Shown here in pieces: positions 52,034 through 61,134 of a stretch of 64,000 bases of DNA; the first letter of the stretch is position 1; every line of letters starts with the position of its first letter. The translations under genes were made by a program, and so were the position numbers. Source of the stretch: Sphingobacteriales bacterium 39-19 (lineage in GTDB: Bacteria; Bacteroidota; Bacteroidia; Chitinophagales; Chitinophagaceae); NCBI GenBank assembly GCA_001898465.1, contig MKTX01000007.1, forward strand, positions 310,001 to 374,000. The letters are read 5' to 3'. The notes beneath the pieces are model-generated. The model was not told where the DNA came from, did no database searches, and saw nothing but the letters and a program-made list of their open reading frames with translations.

Positions 52034-53410
52034 TTGTTTACTAAAATTATTGCTTTGGACTACCATTCGGTATTTAATACGGTTCATGCCTTTGTATTCT
52101 TCTTTTTGGCGCTAAGCCCTGCTGCCGTTACCGTTCTTTTGGTTACTACTTGTATTTTACTTTTTCTTTCTTTTATTGTTTCAGGAAGCCAGGTTGCTTT
52201 TTTTTCTTTAACGGGTAAAGATATCCGGGTGCTTAAAAAAAGGGAACATCCTTCTTACCGACGGATTGTAACCATGCTCGATCAGCCTAAAACCCTGTTG
52301 GCATCCATGCGTATTGCAAATAGCTTTTTCAATCTTTGTATCATCCTTACTTTGAACCTGCTGATAAATAACTGGATGCCTGTTTCTGAAAATGGCATGT
52401 ATGTATGGCCGGTGTGGGCCATCTTTTCATGTAAATTAATTGTTATAGCCATTATTATAATTGTTTTTGGTGAATTATTACCCAAAGTGTGGGCTACCCA
52501 TCATAAAGTGAGGTTCGCATCCTCCTCCTCACTGATTGTAGAAATTTTCAATAGCCTGTTTTACGGGTTTAGTAAAAAATTGGTTCGGTTAAATGATGGG
52601 TTAATGAAAAAATTTTCTCCGGAAAATAATGTAGGATCAGGTTCAGCTAATATTGATATGGCTATAGACCTGCTCCCCGAGCATGAGGCCAGCGACGAAG
52701 AGAAACAAATATTAAAAGGGATTTATAAATTTGGAGATACTTCGGTAAAACAGGTAATGCGTACCCGGCTTGATGTAAGCGGTATCTCTTTTACCAGCAA
52801 CTTTACAGAAGTAATGCAAAAAATACAGGAGCTTCATTATTCCCGGATACCTGTTTATAAAAGTAATCTGGATGAGATAGCCGGCATTTTGCACACAAAA
52901 GATATTCTACCGCATATTGATAAAGAATATGATTTCAACTGGCATGCCTTGTTGAGGAAACCTTATTTTGTGCATGAACAAAAATTTATTGAAGATTTAT
53001 TGCAGGAGTTCAGGGATAAGCGTATTCATTTTGCCGTGGTGGTTGATGAATTTGGCGGCACTTCGGGTATTGTAACATTAGAAGATATAATGGAAGAAGT
53101 AATTGGCGATATACAGGATGAATTTGATGATGAAGAAAGTATTAATAAAAAAATTGATGATTATAATTATATTTTCGAAGGAAAACTGATGATCCATGAT
53201 GCCTGTAAAGCCATGGGCTTGCCGGTAGATACCTTTGATGAAATACGGGGCGATAGTGATTCTGTAGCAGGCCTTGTTTTAGAAATTGCCGGTGAATTTC
53301 CGCAAATTGATTCTAAATTAGTAAGCGGGGATTTTACTTTTATACCCTTATCCATCAATAAAAACAGGATTGATAAAGTACAGGTAATGGTGGCACCCAC
53401 AAATAATTAA
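52034..53410 (+). CDS. gldE: Gliding motility-associated protein GldE
   Basis: Protein of 458 residues in the hemolysin C/CorC family. Membrane helices lie at about 20-60 and 95-150 (TVLLVTTCILLFLSFIVSG, CKLIVIAIIIIVFGELLP), a CBS pair at about 230-350 (ASDEEKQILKGIYKFGDTSV, SRIPVYKSNLDEIAGILHTKDILP, given as pieces) and a transporter-associated CorC-HlyC domain at the end (EVIGDIQDEFDDEES). In Flavobacterium it is needed for gliding and for stability of GldD. The start is TTG at 52034, as no ATG precedes the first helix. Followed by gldD after 1 nt. Confidence 0.93.
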   Translation: MFTKIIALDYHSVFNTVHAFVFFFLALSPAAVTVLLVTTCILLFLSFIVSGSQVAFFSLTGKDIRVLKKREHPSYRRIVTMLDQPKTLLASMRIANSFFNLCIILTLNLLINNWMPVSENGMYVWPVWAIFSCKLIVIAIIIIVFGELLPKVWATHHKVRFASSSSLIVEIFNSLFYGFSKKLVRLNDGLMKKFSPENNVGSGSANIDMAIDLLPEHEASDEEKQILKGIYKFGDTSVKQVMRTRLDVSGISFTSNFTEVMQKIQELHYSRIPVYKSNLDEIAGILHTKDILPHIDKEYDFNWHALLRKPYFVHEQKFIEDLLQEFRDKRIHFAVVVDEFGGTSGIVTLEDIMEEVIGDIQDEFDDEESINKKIDDYNYIFEGKLMIHDACKAMGLPVDTFDEIRGDSDSVAGLVLEIAGEFPQIDSKLVSGDFTFIPLSINKNRIDKVQVMVAPTNN

Positions 53411-53411
53411 A

Positions 53412-54071
53412 ATGAACCCAACGAAATTCAGTAAAATAGTTTTCTCCCTTTTTTCTCTCGTTTTTTTTATGGCTTGCAATAGCCCGTACAGCACTAAAAA
53501 AAGAGGCTATTTTAAAATTCAATTGCCCCCGCATACGTATCAGTCTTTTAATGAACCGGGCTTCCCGTATAGCTTTGAATATCCAACGTATGCCCAAATT
53601 ACTCAAGACAGTACTTATTTTGACAGTAATCCCGAAAATCCATATTGGAGAAATATTGATTTCCCCCAGTTTCATGCACGCATCTTCTTAAGCTACAAAA
53701 TCATTGGCGGAAATGCTTTATATAAAGTACCTGCAGGAAATGGAAATTATAAAGATTCACTGGGTATAAATCATTTTGATAAGCTGATCAATGATGCCTT
53801 TATGCTTACCAATAAAAATGAATCTGTTGCCTCTTCTATACAGGATAGCCTCTTTAAAACAGAAAACGGGGTAACCGGGGTATATTTTAAAGTGGGGGGT
53901 AATGCAGCAACAGCCAGCCAGTTTTTTATGACAGATACCGTTAAAAACTTTATTCGGGGTGCACTTTATTTTAATGTTACACCCAATGCAGATTCGTTAA
54001 AACCGGTGCAGGAATTTTTACAACAAGATATCCGCCACCTCATTCAAAGTTTTAAGTGGCATACAAACTAA
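53412..54071 (+). CDS. gldD: Gliding motility lipoprotein GldD
   Basis: Protein of 219 residues. Lipobox FFMACN gives lipidation at about Cys 20. The mature part has SPYSTKKRGYFKIQLPPHTYQ and FPYSFEYPTYAQIT, the family signature, and a basic IDFPQFHARIFLSYK. GldD is an envelope lipoprotein required for gliding and for secretion by the type IX system in Flavobacterium. Directly downstream of gldE (1 nt), and in the same order as in F. johnsoniae. Confidence 0.95.
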   Translation: MNPTKFSKIVFSLFSLVFFMACNSPYSTKKRGYFKIQLPPHTYQSFNEPGFPYSFEYPTYAQITQDSTYFDSNPENPYWRNIDFPQFHARIFLSYKIIGGNALYKVPAGNGNYKDSLGINHFDKLINDAFMLTNKNESVASSIQDSLFKTENGVTGVYFKVGGNAATASQFFMTDTVKNFIRGALYFNVTPNADSLKPVQEFLQQDIRHLIQSFKWHTN

Positions 54072-54107
54072 TTTTCTCAAGCCCATAAAAATCCCTTTAG
54101 TAAATCG

Positions 54108-54115
54108 TATTTTTG
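54108..54115 (+). promoter_or_regulatory. Candidate -7 promoter element before the DUF3109 gene
   Basis: TATTTTTG matches TAnnTTTG and ends 4 nt before the ATG at 54120, so the transcript would have almost no leader. A -33 element is not clear. Confidence 0.4.
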
Positions 54116-54119
54116 CAGC

Positions 54120-54710
54120 ATGATAGCAATAGATCATGTATTATTGAGCGACCCCATATTGCAGGAAGAATTTGTATGTGACCTGGGGAAATGTAAAGGA
54201 GCTTGTTGTGTAGACGGGGATGCCGGCGCCCCCTTAGAAAAAAATGAATTAAAAGAAATTGATAACGCACTGGAAGCCGTTTTACCTTACTTACATGAAG
54301 AGAGTAAAAAAGAAATTGAAAAACAGGGGAGGTATGTTTATGATCCGGAATTTGGATGGGTAACCCCTACCATCAATAGCAAGATTTGTGTTTACGGCAT
54401 GAAAGATAAAAACGGGATTGTAAAATGTGGTATAGAACAAGCTTACCTGGATGGAAAAATTAAGTGGAAAAAACCCATAAGCTGCCATTTGTTTCCTGTA
54501 ATTGTAAAAAAAAGCCGGGATGGTAAAACAGAATTTGCAAATTACGAACCCCGGGAAGATCATTGTAAAGCCGCCTGTGCCTTAGGGAAAAAATTAAAAG
54601 TTCCCGTGTATCAATTTTTAAAAGAACCTTTAATACGCAAATTTGGTGAGCCGTTTTACCAGGCTTTAGAGGCTGTGGCAAACCATCAAAAGGAAAAAGC
54701 AAATCCCTGA
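54120..54710 (+). CDS. DUF3109 family cysteine-rich protein
   Basis: Protein of 196 residues. Conserved Cys-rich signature: FVCDLGKCKGACCVDGDAGAPL at the N-terminus, ICVYG, KCGIEQAY, and PISCHLFPV, REDHCKAACALG. The pattern is like YkgJ (C-x4-C-x4-CC ... C ... C), which suggests a metal or Fe-S cluster. Function unknown. It lies 66 nt before the class D beta-lactamase gene. Confidence 0.85.
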   Translation: MIAIDHVLLSDPILQEEFVCDLGKCKGACCVDGDAGAPLEKNELKEIDNALEAVLPYLHEESKKEIEKQGRYVYDPEFGWVTPTINSKICVYGMKDKNGIVKCGIEQAYLDGKIKWKKPISCHLFPVIVKKSRDGKTEFANYEPREDHCKAACALGKKLKVPVYQFLKEPLIRKFGEPFYQALEAVANHQKEKANP

Positions 54711-54776
54711 CCTGTAATATTCAAATTGAATCTTTGTAATTTTTTACAAAAAAATAAAAACCTTATATCCATTTGT

Positions 54777-55604
54777 ATGAAATATCTGAAACAATTCATT
54801 CCCCTTATTTTAATTTTTGTGGCTGCTTGTACTGTAAACAAAGCAAAAATTGATGATAGCCTGGAAAAATATTTTACAGCAAAGAATGTAGAAGGTTGCT
54901 TTACGATGCTCAATAATGCCAATGGAAAGATCACCGTGTATAATATGAAACTAGATACCACCCGCTTTTTACCGGCTTCTACTTTTAAAATTGTAAGTGG
55001 GTTAATTGGCCTGGAAACCGGTAAGATAACCGATGAAAACATGGTGATAAAATGGAATGGTAAAAAGCATTATTTTCCCGATGGCACCGAAGCCACAGCA
55101 TGGAATAAAGACCTAAGTTTTAAAGAAGCTTTTAAAGTAAGTGCTGTACCTTACTTCCAGGAAGTGGCCCGCCGAATAGGTGCAGATACCCTGCAGCAGT
55201 GGATCGATACACTGGGGTACGGCAATAAGAATATAACAGGCCCTATTGATTCTTTTTGGCTTAACAATACGTTAAAAATATCTCCCGATGAACAGTTGGG
55301 ATTGCTTAAAAAACTATATTTCGATCAGCTTCCTTTTCGTAAATCAGTACAGCAGCAAATGCGGGAAAATATGATGCAGGAAAATACTACGGCATACAAA
55401 TTGAGTTATAAAACCGGCTGGGGGTTTAATGAGTCAAACCAGGCTATTGGCTGGCTCTGCGGCTGGATAGAAGAAAACAACCATGTTTATTTTTTTGTGA
55501 CCCTGGTAAAATCAGAAGATCCTAAGATTGATATGAAGCCTGTGAGGATTGGAATAACAAAAGATATTTTAAAACAATTTGGTTTTTTTGAAGGTAAGAA
55601 ATAG
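54777..55604 (+). CDS. Class D beta-lactamase (OXA-like), probable lipoprotein
   Basis: Protein of 275 residues. The signal ends in FVAACT (Cys 18), a lipobox. All class D motifs are present: S68-T-F-K71 (catalytic Ser, carboxylated Lys), S122-A-V124, Y148-G-N150 and K212-T-G214. The middle stretch GPIDSFWLNNTLKISPDEQ is OXA-like. It probably hydrolyses penicillins or related compounds in the periplasm; the spectrum cannot be read from sequence. No resistance island, integron or insertion element adjoins it, so it appears chromosomal. The ATG at 54777 fits the signal better than an upstream start. Confidence 0.93.
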   Translation: MKYLKQFIPLILIFVAACTVNKAKIDDSLEKYFTAKNVEGCFTMLNNANGKITVYNMKLDTTRFLPASTFKIVSGLIGLETGKITDENMVIKWNGKKHYFPDGTEATAWNKDLSFKEAFKVSAVPYFQEVARRIGADTLQQWIDTLGYGNKNITGPIDSFWLNNTLKISPDEQLGLLKKLYFDQLPFRKSVQQQMRENMMQENTTAYKLSYKTGWGFNESNQAIGWLCGWIEENNHVYFFVTLVKSEDPKIDMKPVRIGITKDILKQFGFFEGKK

Positions 55605-55639
55605 TCCATTCAATTACCCTGAAACTAAAAATATTGAGC

Positions 55640-57262
55640 ATGCCGGAATTTGAATACAATGGGTTGCTTTATCTCTTAATTTTATTACCACTGGTAGTAT
55701 TCATTTTTTTATATGCACTGAATAAGCGCAAAAAGGCAATAAAAAAAATGGGTGACAAAGTGCTGGTAGATCAATTGCTTCTTCCTTTTAAACGCTATGC
55801 ATTATTCGCCCGCTTTTTACTCCTGCTTTTTTCTATTACCTTTCTTATTCTTGCAATCGCCAATGTAAGAATTGCAACCGGATCTAAAGGCCCGGCCCGC
55901 AATGGCATAGATGTAATGATTGCCCTGGATGTGAGCAAAAGTATGCTGGCGCAGGATATACAGCCCAGCCGGCTGGATAAAGCAAAACTTTTAGTAAGCC
56001 GCTTGATTGATAAATTACCCGACGACCGCATTGGCATTGTAGTTTTTGCCGGTAAAGCCTATTTGCAAATGCCGCTTACGGCAGATCATAGCGCTGCTAA
56101 AATGTACCTGTCTGCGGCTACGCCCGATGCCATACCTACACAGGGAACCGTTATTGGAGATGCCCTTACCATGTGTTACCGGGCTTTTGATTCCAAAGAA
56201 AAAAAATATAAAGCTGTTATCCTGATTAGTGATGGTGAGGATCATGATGAAAAAGCAAATAAAATAGCTTCTGATATGAATAATGAGGGGGTAATTATTT
56301 ATACCATTGGGGTTGGCTCATCTATGGGGTCAAATATTATTGACCCGGCTACCGGGCAACCCAAAACGGATGTACAGGGTAATGTGGTAGTAACTAAATT
56401 AAATGAAAAAGAATTAAAAGATATTGCGAAAAGCGGGGGCGGCACGTACCAGTTGTTAATAAACAGCGATCTTGTTGCCAATAACCTGGAAAAACAAATT
56501 GGCACTATGGATCAGCGAATAGTAAAAGATAATTCGCTTAATAATTATAAAAGTTTCTTCCCCTATTTAATTGCTATGGCATTGATAGGTATGTTAATTG
56601 AATTTTTTATGACAGAACGCCGGTCATTAAAACGAATGGCTAAATATGGCGGTACCGGCGTTATTTTACTTTTATGGCATGTACCTGCATGGGCTCAGGC
56701 AGGCAAAGAAAATATTGCCGAAGGAAACAAACTTTACAATAATAAAAATTATTCAGCGGCAGAAAAAGAATATGAAGTGGCACTCAGTAAAAACCCCAAT
56801 AGCAGGATTGCTCTTTATAATATGGGAAATGCTGCCTATAAAAATAAGAAAATCGATGAAGCTATTGCCGCTTACGACAAGGCCATTCCCTTAATGGGTA
56901 ATACCGAAGAAAAAGCAAATGCGTATTATAATAAAGCTGTGGTTTTACAAAACGAAAACCGGGTAGATGAATGTATTATTGCCTATAAAAATGCATTAAA
57001 ACTTTGGCCCAATCATGAAGATGCCCGGCAAAATCTTCAAAAAGCATTAAGAAAAAAGAAGCAAGACGAAGAAAAAAAGAAAAAAGACCAGGAAAATAAA
57101 GATAAAGACAAACAGCAGCAGCCTAAACCCCAACCATCCAAAATGACAAAGAAGGAAGCCGAGGAGAAACTGGAAGCGCTGATGCAGCAGGAGAAAAATT
57201 TACAGGATAAAATGAATAAAGCAGATGCACAATCGGTCAATAAGCCCGAAAAGGACTGGTAA
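55640..57262 (+). CDS. BatB-BatC fusion: VWA domain plus TPR membrane protein
   Basis: Protein of 540 residues. Two N-terminal hydrophobic segments (about 8-26 and 56-74) precede a von Willebrand factor A domain with MIDAS motif D-V-S-K-S (about 97-101) and ILISDGEDHD. A helix at about 306-324, then a second hydrophobic stretch that looks like an internal signal (VILLLWHVPAWAQ, 340-354), leads to TPR units (about 356-470) and a tail of Lys, Asp and Gln. In many bacteria these are two genes (batB, batC) in a moxR-DUF58-batA operon, which is not here. Reading frame continuous; no stop between. The start ATG at 55640 follows a TTG two codons upstream. Confidence 0.88.
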   Translation: MPEFEYNGLLYLLILLPLVVFIFLYALNKRKKAIKKMGDKVLVDQLLLPFKRYALFARFLLLLFSITFLILAIANVRIATGSKGPARNGIDVMIALDVSKSMLAQDIQPSRLDKAKLLVSRLIDKLPDDRIGIVVFAGKAYLQMPLTADHSAAKMYLSAATPDAIPTQGTVIGDALTMCYRAFDSKEKKYKAVILISDGEDHDEKANKIASDMNNEGVIIYTIGVGSSMGSNIIDPATGQPKTDVQGNVVVTKLNEKELKDIAKSGGGTYQLLINSDLVANNLEKQIGTMDQRIVKDNSLNNYKSFFPYLIAMALIGMLIEFFMTERRSLKRMAKYGGTGVILLLWHVPAWAQAGKENIAEGNKLYNNKNYSAAEKEYEVALSKNPNSRIALYNMGNAAYKNKKIDEAIAAYDKAIPLMGNTEEKANAYYNKAVVLQNENRVDECIIAYKNALKLWPNHEDARQNLQKALRKKKQDEEKKKKDQENKDKDKQQQPKPQPSKMTKKEAEEKLEALMQQEKNLQDKMNKADAQSVNKPEKDW

Positions 57263-57293
57263 ATCCAAACTTCCCCATTTTTTCAGGGTTCGT

Positions 57294-57301
57294 TAACTTT
57301 G
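57294..57301 (+). promoter_or_regulatory. Candidate -7 promoter element before ispG
   Basis: TAACTTTG matches TAnnTTTG, about 22 nt before the ispG ATG. A -33 element is not clear. Confidence 0.5.
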
Positions 57302-57322
57302 CACTTCAATACTACATTCATC

Positions 57323-59320
57323 ATGCATTTATATTGCAATGCTATTTCAGCGTATAAAAGATTAAAAACAAGAGAAGTAAAAATAGGAGACCTTATTTTA
57401 GGCGGCGATCACCCCATATGGGTACAAACGATGACCACGACTGATACCATGGATACCGGGGCAACTATTCTGCAATCTATCCGCTGTATAGAAGCCGGTG
57501 CAGATATGATCCGCATTACTGCTCCTTCAAAAAAAGAAGCAGAAAACCTGGAGAACATAAAAGATGAATTACACAAAAGAGGATATCATGTACCCCTTAT
57601 TGCCGATATTCATTTTACCCCTAACGCTGCTGAAATTGCTGCAACCATTGTTGAAAAAGTAAGGGTGAATCCCGGCAATTACGTAGATAAGAAAAAATTT
57701 GAGCAAATAGAATATACCGATGCGGAATATGCTGAAGAAATAAACCGCATCCGGGAACGATTTACCCCACTGGTAAGAATTTGTAAAGAACATGGTACGG
57801 CCATGCGTATTGGTACAAATCATGGCAGCCTCAGCGACCGCATCATGAGCCGTTATGGCGATACCGCTATGGGCATGGTGGAAAGTGCAATGGAGTTTTT
57901 GAGAATTGCCCGCCAGGAAGATTACCATAATATAGTGTTAAGTATGAAAAGCAGTAACCCGTTAGTAATGGTACAGGCTTACCGCTTACTCATCTATCAT
58001 ATGATGGAAGAATTTGGAGAATGCTACCCCTTACATCTTGGCGTTACCGAAGCCGGTGATGGCGAAGATGGCCGTATAAAATCAGCGATCGGCATTGGAA
58101 GCTTACTAAACGATGGCATTGGCGATACCATACGGGTGAGTCTTACTGAAGACCCGGAATTTGAAATTCCGGTTTGTAAAGACCTCGTAAAAAGTATATC
58201 CATAAACAATGAAAATGACTTTGATACAAGAGCGCTTTTAGAGAACCTGCCCTATTCTCCTTTCGAATATAATAAACGCCATACCTTACCTGTAAAAAAC
58301 ATAGGAGGTACACAAGTGCCTGTTGTGATTGCCGATTTTATGCAGGCATCCCAAATAACCCCCGCATCGCTTATTGATATTGGATATAAATATGATGGGG
58401 AAACTGATAAATGGACAATCTCTGATGCCGCTGCTGATTTTATTTACAGTGCTGATAAAACCGTAGATTTTAACTTACCGGGTACACTATGTGTTATTTG
58501 TAATTATCGTACCTGGATACAGCAAAGGGAGCAGGAAAAATATTTTCCTTTATTTACCCGGGAAGAATACGTACAAGCTCATACAAAATCAAAAACCCTC
58601 AATTTTATATCCATCGATGTAACAAAACCATATTTTGATTTTTTACAAAAGATAAAAGGAGATCCTACGATTGTATTTTGTATTTACGCCAATGGTTCTA
58701 ATGCCATGCAACAGGCCAGGATGTTTTTTGTACAATTATTAATTGAGAAAATAACCAACCCGGTGGTACTTTGTATAGAAAGCCATTATGCTACTGTAGA
58801 TGAGCAGCTCATACAATTTGCATCCACATCCGGGGGGCTTTTTGTAGATGGTTTTGGTGATGGCATTTGGCTGATGAACGATCCGCATAAAATGCTCAAC
58901 ACACCCATGAAAGGCAGAACCTACCTGCCCATGCAAAATAATGTTCAGTTTTTAAACAACACTTCTTTCTCCATTTTACAAGCAGTACGCAGCCGTATAT
59001 CAAAAACTGAATTCATCAGTTGCCCTAGCTGTGGCCGTACCTTATTTGATTTACAGGAAACCACAGCCAAAATAAGAAAAGTAACGAGCCATTTAAAAGG
59101 ATTAAAAATTGCCATTATGGGCTGTATTGTAAATGGGCCGGGTGAAATGGCAGATGCCGATTTTGGTTATGTAGGTAGTGGCCCGGGAAAAATAACTTTG
59201 TACAAGGGTAAAGAAGTAGTAAAAAGAAATATAGATGACCAGGTGGCGGTTGAAGAACTGATTAATTTATTAAAAGAAAATGATGTGTGGATTGAACCCA
59301 CAGAAATCATGAATAATTGA
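57323..59320 (+). CDS. ispG: 4-hydroxy-3-methylbut-2-en-1-yl diphosphate synthase IspG (long form)
   Basis: Protein of 665 residues. It makes HMBPP in the MEP isoprenoid pathway with a 4Fe-4S cluster. TIM-barrel part: REVKIGDLILGGDHPIWVQTMTTTDT-type start (piece: IWVQTMTTTDTMDT), LIADIHFTPNAA, VRVNPGNYVDKK and HLGVTEAGDGEDGRIKSAIG. A long insertion (about 290-520) separates it from the C-terminal cluster domain (ISCPSCGRTLFDLQ; MGCIVNGPGEMADADFGYVG). This three-domain form is found in plants, Chlamydia and Bacteroidota. The TTG at 57299 is an open but unlikely start. It ends 6 nt before nadB. Confidence 0.95.
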   Translation: MHLYCNAISAYKRLKTREVKIGDLILGGDHPIWVQTMTTTDTMDTGATILQSIRCIEAGADMIRITAPSKKEAENLENIKDELHKRGYHVPLIADIHFTPNAAEIAATIVEKVRVNPGNYVDKKKFEQIEYTDAEYAEEINRIRERFTPLVRICKEHGTAMRIGTNHGSLSDRIMSRYGDTAMGMVESAMEFLRIARQEDYHNIVLSMKSSNPLVMVQAYRLLIYHMMEEFGECYPLHLGVTEAGDGEDGRIKSAIGIGSLLNDGIGDTIRVSLTEDPEFEIPVCKDLVKSISINNENDFDTRALLENLPYSPFEYNKRHTLPVKNIGGTQVPVVIADFMQASQITPASLIDIGYKYDGETDKWTISDAAADFIYSADKTVDFNLPGTLCVICNYRTWIQQREQEKYFPLFTREEYVQAHTKSKTLNFISIDVTKPYFDFLQKIKGDPTIVFCIYANGSNAMQQARMFFVQLLIEKITNPVVLCIESHYATVDEQLIQFASTSGGLFVDGFGDGIWLMNDPHKMLNTPMKGRTYLPMQNNVQFLNNTSFSILQAVRSRISKTEFISCPSCGRTLFDLQETTAKIRKVTSHLKGLKIAIMGCIVNGPGEMADADFGYVGSGPGKITLYKGKEVVKRNIDDQVAVEELINLLKENDVWIEPTEIMNN

Positions 59321-59325
59321 ACTGT

Positions 59326-60939
59326 ATGCAAACAGATTTTTTAGTTATTGGAAGCGGCATTGCAGGATTAACCTATGCATTAAAAGTGGCACAGGATTGC
59401 CCGGATAAAAAAATAACCATTCTTACCAAGGCAAAAAGTGATGAAACCAATACTAAATATGCACAAGGAGGTATTGCAGGTGTATGGGATAAAAGCCACG
59501 ACAGTTTTGAAAAGCATATAGAGGACACATTAATTGCAGGTGATGGGCTTTGCGATAAAAATATTGTAGAGATTGTAGTAAGAGAAGGCGTGCAACGCAT
59601 TGCCGAATTGATAGAGTGGGGTACCCGTTTTGATAAGGAACCCGATGGTGATTATAAACTGGGTAAAGAAGGAGGCCATAGTGAATACCGCATCCTCCAT
59701 CATAAAGATATTACAGGCAGTGAAATGGAACGTGCTTTACTCGAATCTATAAAAAAGTATCCTAATATTGAATTGATCACACATTGTTTTGTAGTAGATA
59801 TTATCACGCAGCACCACCTGGGGTATTTAGTCACAAAATCAACCCCCGATATTGAATGTTTTGGCGTATATGTACTCAACCTGAATAGCAATAACACTGA
59901 AAGAATTTTAGCATCTACTATTTTATTGGCCAGCGGGGGCAATGGGCAGGTATATAGAAGTACCACCAATCCCTACATCGCAACCGGCGACGGGGTTGCC
60001 ATGGTGTACCGGGCCAAGGGCCGAATTGAAAATATGGAATTTATCCAATTTCATCCTACCGCTTTGTATGAACCCGGTGTGCGGGGCCAGTCTTTTTTAA
60101 TTACCGAAGCGGTGCGGGGCGATGGAGGAATTTTAAGAAATGCCGATGGAGAAGCATTCATGGTACGGTATGATGAAAGAAAAGATTTGGCTCCCCGTGA
60201 TATTGTTGCCCGTGCCATTGATAATGAGATGAAAGTAAATGGTACCGAGTATGTATATCTGGATTGCCGGCAAATGGATCGTAAAAAATTCATGGAACAT
60301 TTTCCAAATATTTATGCCAAGTGCAAAAGTATTGGGATTGATGTATTTCAGGATATGATCCCGGTATCTCCTGCAGCACATTATAGTTGTGGTGGTATTA
60401 AAACAGATGAGTGGGCCCGAACTTCAATAAAAAATTTATATGCTGCCGGCGAGTGTGCCTGTACCGGTTTACATGGTGCCAACAGGCTTGCCAGCAATAG
60501 TTTATTAGAAGCCATGGTATTTGCGCACAGGGCCTATCAGGATGCTGTGAAACAGTTAGCCATAAAAAAGCAAACTTTTGCAGATGCTTTTGAGCGAGTT
60601 CCCGAATGGAATGCGGCGGGTACATCGGCTCCTAAAGAAATGATTGTAATTACCCAAAGTGTGAAAGAATTAAAAATGCTTATGAGCGATTATGTGGGTA
60701 TTGTTCGCAATAATGACCGTTTGCAAAGAGCCAATAGGCGGCTTGATTTACTGCACGAAGAAACAGAAACATTATATGAAAAAACGCAGGTATCGCCACA
60801 ACTTTGTGAATTGCGGAATATGATTACTGTTTCTTACCTGATCGTAAAAGGTGCAGAATTAAGAAAGGAAAGCAGGGGGCTGCATTTTAACACCGATTAT
60901 CCTAACCGGGGTAAAATTTTACAGGACACAATCCTGTAA
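59326..60939 (+). CDS. nadB: L-aspartate oxidase NadB
   Basis: Protein of 537 residues. It oxidises aspartate to iminoaspartate, the first step of NAD synthesis. The FAD-binding start is FLVIGSGIAGLTYALKVA, with TKYAQGGIAGVWD, the catalytic region FHPTALYEPGVRGQSFLITEAVRGDGG (pieces: QFHPTALYEPG, TEAVRGDGGIL) and SCGGIKTDEWART / GECACTGLHGANRLASNSLLE. NadA and NadC are not in the window. Start ATG at 59326, 5 nt after ispG. Confidence 0.96.
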   Translation: MQTDFLVIGSGIAGLTYALKVAQDCPDKKITILTKAKSDETNTKYAQGGIAGVWDKSHDSFEKHIEDTLIAGDGLCDKNIVEIVVREGVQRIAELIEWGTRFDKEPDGDYKLGKEGGHSEYRILHHKDITGSEMERALLESIKKYPNIELITHCFVVDIITQHHLGYLVTKSTPDIECFGVYVLNLNSNNTERILASTILLASGGNGQVYRSTTNPYIATGDGVAMVYRAKGRIENMEFIQFHPTALYEPGVRGQSFLITEAVRGDGGILRNADGEAFMVRYDERKDLAPRDIVARAIDNEMKVNGTEYVYLDCRQMDRKKFMEHFPNIYAKCKSIGIDVFQDMIPVSPAAHYSCGGIKTDEWARTSIKNLYAAGECACTGLHGANRLASNSLLEAMVFAHRAYQDAVKQLAIKKQTFADAFERVPEWNAAGTSAPKEMIVITQSVKELKMLMSDYVGIVRNNDRLQRANRRLDLLHEETETLYEKTQVSPQLCELRNMITVSYLIVKGAELRKESRGLHFNTDYPNRGKILQDTIL

Positions 60940-60941
60940 TG

Positions 60942-61112
60942 CTAATTCATAAAATCATCTTTATCCTCTTTTACATCAAAGAGATTATCCACAGCGCCCG
61001 CCATCATGGGAAATTTTTCTTTCACAAAATCCTTTATTGTCTCCAGCGCTTTTTCAGCCTGTTCCTGGCTAATATTTGCGTTGCTCATTAAATTATCAAT
61101 TAGTTCTTGCAT
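60942..61112 (-). CDS. Small helical protein, unknown function
   Basis: A 56-residue frame, shorter than usual cutoffs. It reads QELIDNLMSNANISQEQAE, then KALETIKDFVKEKFPMM and AGAVDNLFDVKEDKDDFMN. A single amphipathic helical hairpin with no signal and an acidic end is the best description. I recall similar short proteins in Bacteroidota but no function. Codon use and start (cat at 61110-61112) are plausible. It lies 22 nt downstream of the rel stop on the same strand. Confidence 0.65.
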   Translation of the reverse strand: MQELIDNLMSNANISQEQAEKALETIKDFVKEKFPMMAGAVDNLFDVKEDKDDFMN

Positions 61113-61134
61113 GATTTTTAATTTTTAAAGTGGG

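Noticed and set aside
60921..60937. Hairpin ACAGGA/TCCTGT at the end of nadB
   Set aside because: Overlaps the coding end, short stem, no T-run.
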